Shown here: piece after piece, positions 18,707 to 26,220 of the stretch
Layout of the letters: each line of letters opens with the position of its first letter
How positions within the stretch are numbered: position 1 is the first letter of the stretch
Assembly: GCA_022841525.1 (NCBI GenBank)
Contig: JALHRI010000003.1
Coordinates: 1 to 64,000, forward strand
Source: Alphaproteobacteria bacterium
Lineage (GTDB): Bacteria; Pseudomonadota; Alphaproteobacteria; Rickettsiales; UBA3002
DNA length: 64,000 nt
Direction: 5' to 3'
Notes under the pieces: model-generated
What the model saw: only the letters and a program-made list of their open reading frames with translations
Told to the model about the DNA's origin: nothing
Database searches by the model: none
Program-made: the position numbers and the translations under genes

Positions 18707-20662
18707 ATGGTTTCGCATAAACTACTGCGCCGCGACATTCAGGGACTGCGTGCAATCGCGGTCATGGCTGTTTTGCTCTGCCATTTTCAGCCCACATGGC
18801 TTCCAGGCGGCTTTGTAGGCGTTGATATTTTCTTTGTCATCTCCGGATTCTTAATGAGCGCCATCATTCTATCCGGGATGGGGAAGGGGAGCTTCTCGCT
18901 GCGTCATTTTTATCTCGCCCGTATCCGCCGAATTGTGCCGGCATTGATGGGGGTGTGCGTGGTGCTGCTGGCGCTGGGCTGGTGGTGGCTGCCACCTACT
19001 GATTACGCTGAACTTGGTAGGCAGGTAGCAGCAGCGCTGGGGTTTGTTTCCAATATTCACCTTAAAACCTCGGATGGATATTTCGCTGCCTTAGCCCAAG
19101 AGCAGTGGTTGCTACATACATGGTCGTTAGCGGTAGAATGGCAGTTTTACTTGATTTTCCCGTTACTGCTTTTGCCGCTTCAACGATTTTCTGGCGCGCA
19201 GCAGCAAGGCATCGCACTGATGGGACTGAGTATCTGCACGGTAATTTCGCTTGGCCTGTGCATTGCCCTTACGCCCGTTAAAAGTGCCACTGCGTTTTAC
19301 ATGCTGCATACTCGTTTCTGGGAGTTATGTGCAGGTGGTATCGTCTACCTGCTGAGTTTAAAATATTCTCTAAAACCGGCCGTCGCGCGTGTGGTGCTGA
19401 TGGTCGGTACGGTGTGCCTGCTCATCAGTTTTTTTATGTTTAGCCCGCATACACTATGGCCGGGATACGCAGCACTTCTGCCCGTTATTGGCACATGCCT
19501 ATTGCTCAGTGCGCCGCCCAACGCGTACGCATTTCTAAGCCATCCTTTACTGCAATGGCTGGGAAATCGCTCATACTCGCTTTATCTATGGCACTGGCCT
19601 TGTGCCGTAGCACTTGGCTTTCTCGAGCTACGAGGGGATCTTTCAGCAAGCATGCTGGCCGTGTCTCTCAGTGTTGCATTGGCCGTGCTTTCTTACCGCT
19701 ATATTGAAACACCCATGCGGCGCAACGCCTATAATACGCCATCTGCCATGCGATATTGGAGAGCAGGTTTTCTGTATCTAAGCATCCTCACCGCGGGGTT
19801 AGGAATTGCCATAGCCGATGGTTTTCCAAAGCGTACCACCCTTGAAGTACAGCGTGCCGAGGCCGGTATGCACGAGCTTTCTTCACTGCCAAGGAATTGC
19901 GAAGTACTTCCACTCAAACACGCAGCAGATATTGCGTGCGCCGAGCATTCGCCAAATCTCGTGCTGTGGGGCGATAGCCACGCCCCGCTGCTGATTCCAG
20001 CGATTCAGGCTGCTACACCAGATGCGCGCCTGATGCTGCTATCAGCATCGTGTCCTCCGATTCGTGATGCTTACGTTAATTTCAAAAACAAAGGCGATCA
20101 TTGCTCTGCCTATCATGAAGAAATTATGGCGCTTATCCATAAACTGCCGACGCATATCCCTGTTATTTTGGCGTTTCGCTTGTCCGCCTATACCGAGGGG
20201 TACAGCGAAAATTTTCTCCGCCCGATGGATGTGCGGTATCTGCGGTTACGCGCGGATGAGCACGCGATGGATGGTCGCACGCTTTTTACCTCGCGTCTGA
20301 CCTCGATGCTGTGCCAACTTCGCGCAAAAGGGCGCCGAGTATATGTGATGGAGCCTATTCCCGAAATGGGCGTACATGTGCCACGCACTCTCGCCAGACG
20401 TATGATGCGGGGTGATGCTTCCTCTGATGTTCAGTTAGCGCGTGCTGACTACCAAACGCGTCACCGAATGATTATCGCGGCACTTGAAAATGCTAAGATA
20501 AGCTGCGGCATTCAGCGTATGTCGCCGGTGCCTTATTTGTGCGATCACGACCATTGCAGCGGCTCGCAAAATGGCCTTTCATGGTATAGCGACGACGATC
20601 ATTTGAACATCAACGGTGCCCGCAAACTGATTCCCATGTTTGCTTCTATTTTAAGTAAATAA
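18707..20662 (+). CDS. acyltransferase 3 family protein with C-terminal SGNH domain (OafA/YrhL-type)
   Basis: LRRDIQGLRAIAVMAVLLCHFQPTWLPGGFVGVDIFFVISGFLM, HTWSLAVEWQFYLIFPLLLL, RSYSLYLWHWP, then NLVLWGDSHAPLLIPA and DDDHLNINGAR. Start reassigned to ATG 18707. Confidence 0.93.
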   Translation: MVSHKLLRRDIQGLRAIAVMAVLLCHFQPTWLPGGFVGVDIFFVISGFLMSAIILSGMGKGSFSLRHFYLARIRRIVPALMGVCVVLLALGWWWLPPTDYAELGRQVAAALGFVSNIHLKTSDGYFAALAQEQWLLHTWSLAVEWQFYLIFPLLLLPLQRFSGAQQQGIALMGLSICTVISLGLCIALTPVKSATAFYMLHTRFWELCAGGIVYLLSLKYSLKPAVARVVLMVGTVCLLISFFMFSPHTLWPGYAALLPVIGTCLLLSAPPNAYAFLSHPLLQWLGNRSYSLYLWHWPCAVALGFLELRGDLSASMLAVSLSVALAVLSYRYIETPMRRNAYNTPSAMRYWRAGFLYLSILTAGLGIAIADGFPKRTTLEVQRAEAGMHELSSLPRNCEVLPLKHAADIACAEHSPNLVLWGDSHAPLLIPAIQAATPDARLMLLSASCPPIRDAYVNFKNKGDHCSAYHEEIMALIHKLPTHIPVILAFRLSAYTEGYSENFLRPMDVRYLRLRADEHAMDGRTLFTSRLTSMLCQLRAKGRRVYVMEPIPEMGVHVPRTLARRMMRGDASSDVQLARADYQTRHRMIIAALENAKISCGIQRMSPVPYLCDHDHCSGSQNGLSWYSDDDHLNINGARKLIPMFASILSK

Positions 20663-20739
<77 letters not shown>

Positions 20740-20759
20740 ATGCCATGACGCATCGAAGA

Positions 20760-20836
20760 TGGCGTGCCCGGCAGGAGTCGAACCTGCGACCCTCTGCTTA
20801 GAAGGCAGATGCTCTATCCAGCTGAGCTACGGGCAC
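20760..20836 (-). tRNA. tRNA-Arg (TCT), encoded CCA
   Basis: GTGCCCG acceptor, anticodon loop CTTCTAA in TCTGC/GCAGA stem, TTCGACT loop, CGGGCAC-G-CCA. Confidence 0.95.
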
Positions 20837-20905
20837 ATGCAGCCATACTACGCATGGCATATCGAAATGCAATCTGCATCCCGCATCCGCAAACGGTTGT
20901 GCGAA

Positions 20906-22171
20906 TTATTCGATGAACTCTTGCCGATCAGGTACGCGCGAAAAGGCGATTTTGGTGCCGGTAAATCCGGTTTTATGTGGCAACATGCCCAGCAGCACCG
21001 TGTCGCGGCCATAGCGATGATTGAGTGTATCCATCGCACTGCTTAAGGCTTCCATCCGCGCGCGACGTGCGTTGTCTGCACTGGTTTCAAACAGGCTGGC
21101 TTGCTGTATATCTGCGGCTTCCAGCCCGTGCAGCGTCACGCTTAGTTTTTTGATGCGAACGTGCGGGCGCGTTTCGCCGCGCTGCCACTCATGCCAGCAA
21201 CCGCTTAAGCCGTGGATGATCTGATGATTGTCGCACGCGCCTTCAAACTGTGCACGGAAATAGATGCTGCGCTCGGTCTCGGTGCGAATACCAACATCAA
21301 GAAAACGCGCGCGCATGCCGTAGCGGCGCAGCCGCATTGCGGCTTTGAGGCATAGTCGCTGGGCGATAATGTAAGCGGCCTCAGGCACGCGCCACTCAGG
21401 CGCCAGCACGTGGCTGTGGCCTACGGTGCGCTTGTTCGTAGGCGCATCAGGAATCTCAAGTCCGCGCAGCTGATAATAGAGCTGCTCGCCGGCGAGGGAA
21501 TGCCAGATCGCGCGCATATGTTTGGGTGCGAGCTTCCATAGATCTGCGATGGTGAAGACCAGATGTTTTTCAAGCCGCCGCGTCATGTTAAAACCAATGC
21601 CCGGAATTTCCTGCACGCTTAAATGTTTCAGCCGGTCATACACCTGATCGGTGGGCAGAAAGGTCAGGCCATCGGGCTTTTTCAGATCGCTGGCGATTTT
21701 GGCAAGCAGCCGGTTTTCAGCGATACCAATCGAGCAGGTGACGCACGCCCCAAGCTCGCGCGCGAGGGATGATTTAATCGCCAGCGCCAGCGCGCGTGCG
21801 CGAGATTCTTCGCGCTCCTTACCCATCAACTCGCAGGCCACTTCATCAATCGAGGCGACTTGATGCACGGGAATATGGCGCTCAATCACGGCAAGCGCGC
21901 GTTCATGATAGGCCACGTAACGCTCATGATCGGCCTGCACTATGGCAAGATTGGGGCATAACCGCTTTGCTTCTTTGACCATGGTGCCGGTTTTAATGCC
22001 GAAGGCTTTGGCTTCGTAACTGGCCGCAATCGCGCAGGTATAGTCGCTTTCCAGCGGCACGACGATGAGCGGCCTGCCGCGAAGCTCTGGCCGCTCCTGC
22101 TGCTCTACTGAGGCAAAATAGCTGTTAAAATCGAGGTATAAAAAGCGAAACATCTCCATGCTAGCGGGCAT
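20906..22171 (-). CDS. Y-family DNA polymerase (DinB/UmuC superfamily)
   Basis: [83 protein letters not shown] HhH motif. Confidence 0.92.
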   Translation of the reverse strand: MPASMEMFRFLYLDFNSYFASVEQQERPELRGRPLIVVPLESDYTCAIAASYEAKAFGIKTGTMVKEAKRLCPNLAIVQADHERYVAYHERALAVIERHIPVHQVASIDEVACELMGKEREESRARALALAIKSSLARELGACVTCSIGIAENRLLAKIASDLKKPDGLTFLPTDQVYDRLKHLSVQEIPGIGFNMTRRLEKHLVFTIADLWKLAPKHMRAIWHSLAGEQLYYQLRGLEIPDAPTNKRTVGHSHVLAPEWRVPEAAYIIAQRLCLKAAMRLRRYGMRARFLDVGIRTETERSIYFRAQFEGACDNHQIIHGLSGCWHEWQRGETRPHVRIKKLSVTLHGLEAADIQQASLFETSADNARRARMEALSSAMDTLNHRYGRDTVLLGMLPHKTGFTGTKIAFSRVPDRQEFIE

Positions 22172-22201
22172 ATCACAAAGGGGAGGGAGGGGAAAGATAG
22201 A

Positions 22202-22278
22202 TGGTCGGGGCGAGAGGATTCGAACCTCCGGCCTCCTGCTCCCGAAGCAGGCGCGCTACCGGGCTGCGCTACGCCCCG
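22202..22278 (-). tRNA. tRNA-Pro (CGG), encoded CCA
   Basis: CGGGGCG acceptor, anticodon loop TTCGGGA in CCTGC/GCAGG stem, TTCGAAT loop, CGCCCCG-A-CCA. Confidence 0.95.
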
Positions 22279-22286
22279 ACATATTG

Positions 22287-22332
22287 TCATGCCAGCCCCG
22301 TCCTTGGACGGAGTAAACTCCAGCTGGCATCC
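22287..22332. repeat. palindromic intergenic element abutting tRNA-Pro(CGG)
   Basis: ATGCCAGC ... GCTGGCAT terminal inverted repeat with inner CCGTCC-TT-GGACGG hairpin; starts with TGTCAT like the 14138 element. Confidence 0.55.
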
Positions 22333-22398
22333 AGCAAAATAAGGGTTTGTTTAACCAGACAAACGCAAGATTGCAAGTGAAAGGGTGGAAGAACTGAT

Positions 22399-22851
22399 TT
22401 AATAGGAAAGTTTTTTAATCCAATAATTTAATGAATTTTCCGGATTATTTATCATTGCTACACACTTTTCAAAATATTCTTTTCTCAAAATACTAATATT
22501 TGAACAGTTATGGTTCATTTTATCCCCAAACTCTTCCGCTGTTTCGGATATTCTGAGATTAACAGCATCATGATTCATGCCAGCAATTGTTGAAAATAAA
22601 AGCATTGTCTCTTGGCTATTTTGTTTTGCTGACTTTGCTTTATCTAATAATTCTTTAGTAGTATTAGGTGTGTTAAGAAGACATTTTTCAAAAACACTAA
22701 AGTAGACAGTACAATTAATTGCATCTTCACTAGCATTTATAGCAACATGCTGCTGCTGTTTTACAGAAAGCTGTTCGAAAGTTGACGCATATGTAGCATC
22801 GTTTGAAAATATTAACAAACCGATTAAAATAAAACATTTAAACTTCTTCAT
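22399..22851 (-). CDS. hypothetical secreted protein (150 aa), AT-rich
   Basis: Signal peptide MKKFKCFILIGLLIFSNDATYA; four cysteines in the mature part (CTVYFSVFEKC, CSNISILRKEYFEKC); clearly more AT-rich than neighbours. Confidence 0.6.
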   Translation of the reverse strand: MKKFKCFILIGLLIFSNDATYASTFEQLSVKQQQHVAINASEDAINCTVYFSVFEKCLLNTPNTTKELLDKAKSAKQNSQETMLLFSTIAGMNHDAVNLRISETAEEFGDKMNHNCSNISILRKEYFEKCVAMINNPENSLNYWIKKLSY

Positions 22852-22972
22852 GGAAAACTCCCTTCCTAAAACAATATATTAATAGCAAGGTGAGAAGATT
22901 GATTTGCAGCCTTTTAACGCTGCTCACCCTACGGGTAGCTTTACTGTCCAACGACGTTCGGCCCGTTGTCGA

Positions 22973-23034
22973 ACCTCCGGCCTCCTGCTCCCGAAGCAGG
23001 CGCGCTACCGGGCTGCGCTACGCCCCGACACTCA
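22973..23034 (-). pseudogene. partial duplicate of tRNA-Pro(CGG): 5' end through T-arm, no acceptor 3' strand
   Basis: 62-bp block tcgaacctccggcctcctgctcccgaagcaggcgcgctaccgggctgcgctacgccccgaca identical to the matching part of the 22202..22278 tRNA; the 3' T-arm/acceptor part is missing. Confidence 0.85.
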
Positions 23035-23073
23035 ATTTTAAGCCAGGCCACGCCCGGCAGCGCGATGTTTCAG

Positions 23074-23189
23074 TCCGCCTTCACTTCGTTACGGCGTGAC
23101 ATCCACTTCGCACGCTTCGGCGTTGATTAGCTTGCACCCAATCACGCCGTAGCTAGATTTTGGCTTCGCCAAAAATCAGCGAAGGCGGA
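23074..23189. repeat. nested multi-hairpin element directly abutting tRNA-Pro(TGG)
   Basis: Outer 9-bp stem TCCGCCTTC(23074-23082)/GAAGGCGGA(23181-23189); inner 10-bp stem TACGGCGTGA(23090-23099)/TCACGCCGTA(23142-23151); hairpins ACGC-TTCG-GCGT (23112-23123) and TTTTGGC-TTC-GCCAAAA (23158-23174). Confidence 0.75.
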
Positions 23190-23266
<77 letters not shown>

Positions 23267-23371
23267 AACTGCACGGCTTATAACTGCCCGCATCGAAAAG
23301 GCAAGCTAAACGCACATCAATGCTTGAATCATGCGCATATCACGCTACAACGCGCATGAGAGCGAGGATGT

Positions 23372-24298
23372 ATGACATTATCTGCGAATTTTTCTGGCGC
23401 CTACACGGCGCTTGCCACCCCTTTTACGGAGCAGGGCGCGCTCGATGAAGCTGCCTTTGCCCATTTCATTGACTGGCAAATTGCAGGGGGCATTCACGGC
23501 ATCGTGCCTGCGGGAACGACTGGTGAATCCGCCACGCTAAGCCCTGAGGAACATCACCGCGTGGTCAGTATTGCGGTGAGGCAAGCCGCTGGCCGCGTGA
23601 AGGTGATGGCCGGTGCCGGATCCAACGCCACGGCTGAAGCGATCGATTACAGCAAGCACGCCGAGAAAGTCGGCGCGGATGCGCTGCTGGTGGTGGCGCC
23701 GTATTACAACAAACCCACGCAGGAAGGTATTTTCCAGCATTACCGCGCGATTGCAAGTGCCACCGGTCTGCCGATTTTTGTGTATAACATCCCCGGACGC
23801 AGCGTGGTGAACATTGCCGATGAAACGCTGGCACGGCTTGCAGAAGCCTGCCCGAACATTGTGGGGGTGAAAGATGCCACCGGCGATCTCGCCCGCGTCA
23901 GCACCTTGCGCAAACTGGTGGGTGACCGGCTGATTCAGTTTTCCGGCGAAGATATGACGGCGATTGGCTTTAATGCGATGGGGGGGCGCGGGGTGATTTC
24001 AGTCACATCCAATATCGCTCCTCATCATGTAGCGACGATTCAGAACCTCACGCTTGCCGGAAAATACGAGGAAGCCCGCACGCTGCACGATGGGTTTATT
24101 GCCCTGCATCAGGCGATGTTTGTGGAAACCAGCCCGGCACCGGTGAAATATGCACTGAGCAAATTAGGGCTGTGCAAAAATCATCTGCGCTTGCCGATGG
24201 TACCCGCAACCAAGGGCGCATGCGAAAAAATCGACGCGCTGATGAGTGCACTCAATCTGAAGGCTGATCATGGCGCCACCTCGCGTCATTGCGCTTAA
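23372..24298 (+). CDS. dapA: 4-hydroxy-tetrahydrodipicolinate synthase
   Basis: GAYTALATPF, GIVPAGTTGESATLSPEEH, VVAPYYNKPTQEGIFQHYRAIA, VYNIPGRSVVNI, GVKDATGDL. Confidence 0.97.
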   Translation: MTLSANFSGAYTALATPFTEQGALDEAAFAHFIDWQIAGGIHGIVPAGTTGESATLSPEEHHRVVSIAVRQAAGRVKVMAGAGSNATAEAIDYSKHAEKVGADALLVVAPYYNKPTQEGIFQHYRAIASATGLPIFVYNIPGRSVVNIADETLARLAEACPNIVGVKDATGDLARVSTLRKLVGDRLIQFSGEDMTAIGFNAMGGRGVISVTSNIAPHHVATIQNLTLAGKYEEARTLHDGFIALHQAMFVETSPAPVKYALSKLGLCKNHLRLPMVPATKGACEKIDALMSALNLKADHGATSRHCA

Positions 24299-24722
24299 TC
24301 GCCGCGCGCATTTTGAATACAGCCTCGATGAACATATGGAGGCCGGCCTGGTGCTAAGCGGCACCGAGGTAAAATCGCTGCGCGCGGGACGTGCCAATAT
24401 TGAGGATGCCTACGGCACGCACATGAACGGCGAAATATGGCTGATCAACTGTTTTATTGCCGAATATGCGCAAGGAAATCGTCAGAATCACGAGCCTAAG
24501 CGCCCACGCAAATTATTGCTGAACGCCAAGCAAGTAAAAAAACTCATCGGTCTACTGAAGGTACGGGGCACAACGCTGATTCCACTGAAGCTGTATTTTA
24601 GTGGCTCTGGCTACGCCAAAATCGAGATTGCGGTGGCACGCGGTAAGAAGCAGTACGAAAAACGAGAAACCATCAAAGCCCGCGAATGGAAGCGCGATCA
24701 GGCACGGCTTCTCAAAAAATAA
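24270..24722 (+). CDS. smpB: SsrA-binding protein
   Basis: NRRAHFEYSLDEHMEAGLVLSGTEVKSLRAGRANIEDAY, PRKLLLNAKQVKKLIG, ARGKKQYEKRETIKAREWKRDQARLLKK. Confidence 0.97.
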   Translation: MAPPRVIALNRRAHFEYSLDEHMEAGLVLSGTEVKSLRAGRANIEDAYGTHMNGEIWLINCFIAEYAQGNRQNHEPKRPRKLLLNAKQVKKLIGLLKVRGTTLIPLKLYFSGSGYAKIEIAVARGKKQYEKRETIKAREWKRDQARLLKK

Positions 24723-24805
24723 CCTCGACAGCACATGCGTGCTTTGTTATAAGACTTCTTAACTTTTATTAAGAAAAATAAACCAAGCAAGCAGGGTGAA
24801 GCGAC

Positions 24806-26167
24806 ATGTGGTATCGTGTCTCGAAATGGCTGGCGGCCAAGGCTGCAGCGCCATCTGAGGGTGAGGCGGATGATGCGCAGCTCAGTGTTGGCCAGCGGAT
24901 TTCACTGAATGCCCATATACCCGTCACTGCGCTGCAAAATCAAGGCGGAGAGCTGATTCGCGAACGCATTTACCGTTTCGGTGAAGATGAAATTCGCAGC
25001 TTTATTCTTAAGCTGGATTCCGGTGAAGAATATAGTCTCAGCCTGCTGCACGATAGCGATATTCGCTACGCCAGCATCAGCCGCGAGCTTTCCACTGCCG
25101 AGCGTAGGCAATGGTTTGATCCCGATGCTTTAAGCTTTTTTCTGGAAAAAACCTCAGCGCAAACACTTCGCTGCCGCGCGCCGATGCCTGCGGAAAGCGC
25201 CTGGGCAGCTGAGCGCTACGTGAAAACGGTGGATCTGGTCGAGGCGAGTATGCAGGAAATCGGCAAGCGTGGTCAGCCTACTGCGCTTACCTACAGTATG
25301 CTGCTTGATACAAGCGGCGAAAAAGCCATCGAGATTGAGCAATATGGCGATCACGGCTTGCTGCGCATGTATACTACGATTTTCATTCCGCTGTATGCGC
25401 TGGAAATCAGCGCGCTAGCAGCGAATGAACCCGCTATATCACCACGTGAGACGAGGGGAGAACCCCCGTTATTTCTCGATGTGCCGCTTGCTAAAAACGA
25501 TAATCAGCGGCCATCTGCGGCCAAGAGCAGTGAGCAAAAGGAAGAAGACGAAGGGGAAGATTTCGCGCTGAATGCATCTGCCCAAATTTTGCCGCTGCGC
25601 GAGGCATTTGAAGCCCTCACGCGTGAGCTTGAAACCATGGCCGAGGAAGAAATTTCGGCCGCGTTCAGCGATGCGCGCGGCACGTTCGAAGCCTCGCTGC
25701 AGGAGAAACCGGAATTCAAAAACGACTTTCGTCGTAAAGCCAATGAAGTCCCCGCGCGGGCTTTAGAGTCTGAAAAAACCCAAACCGCAAACGTGCCGGA
25801 ATTTCTGCTAAAGCCGCGCGAAGAGGCGAAAGTTTCCGCCAGTAGCAAAACCGCAGAATCACCGGCCGATCATTTGTTCAAAAAAATCTTCGAGCCTAAA
25901 GCCAGTCAGATTTTATGCGACGTACAATCCGCCTCCGTCATTGAACGCGAGGCAGCCGAACGTGGCGTTAGCACACAGGATTTACTGCGCACCATGATTG
26001 GCCTGCGCGATGAAAAACCCGCCATGCATGCGTTTGAACTTTCGCTCAGCGAGGAAGATTACCGCAAGCTTGCCATGCGCTATCAGCTGCGGCCAGATCG
26101 CCGCGAAGAAATCAGAAAACGGATGAGCGAAGAACTCGCCAGCGCCATCCGCAGCATGAAATCTTGA
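24806..26167 (+). CDS. hypothetical protein (453 aa)
   Basis: Long intact ORF with RBS-like GCAGGGTGAAG before the ATG; acidic central linker; no family recognised. Confidence 0.75.
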   Translation: MWYRVSKWLAAKAAAPSEGEADDAQLSVGQRISLNAHIPVTALQNQGGELIRERIYRFGEDEIRSFILKLDSGEEYSLSLLHDSDIRYASISRELSTAERRQWFDPDALSFFLEKTSAQTLRCRAPMPAESAWAAERYVKTVDLVEASMQEIGKRGQPTALTYSMLLDTSGEKAIEIEQYGDHGLLRMYTTIFIPLYALEISALAANEPAISPRETRGEPPLFLDVPLAKNDNQRPSAAKSSEQKEEDEGEDFALNASAQILPLREAFEALTRELETMAEEEISAAFSDARGTFEASLQEKPEFKNDFRRKANEVPARALESEKTQTANVPEFLLKPREEAKVSASSKTAESPADHLFKKIFEPKASQILCDVQSASVIEREAAERGVSTQDLLRTMIGLRDEKPAMHAFELSLSEEDYRKLAMRYQLRPDRREEIRKRMSEELASAIRSMKS

Positions 26168-26220
26168 GCTAGCGCCCTCAAATTTCTCGCTATGGATTTT
26201 AAGCGTGCTAGCATGCGCGC

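Noticed and set aside
20759-21046. ORF 20759..21046 (+, 95 aa)
   Set aside because: Starts inside tRNA-Arg(TCT) and continues antisense into the Y-family polymerase 3' end; a tRNA-derived spurious ORF.
22105-22290. ORF 22105..22290 (-, 61 aa; [27 protein letters not shown])
   Set aside because: Translation of tRNA-Pro(CGG); a classic spurious ORF over a tRNA gene.
22973-23034. Second functional tRNA-Pro(CGG)
   Set aside because: The copy lacks the 3' half of the T-arm/acceptor stem and CCA, so it cannot form a complete cloverleaf; listed as a fragment.
22890-23099. ORF 22890..23099 (+, 69 aa)
   Set aside because: Spans the tRNA-Pro fragment and the multi-hairpin element; no coding signal.
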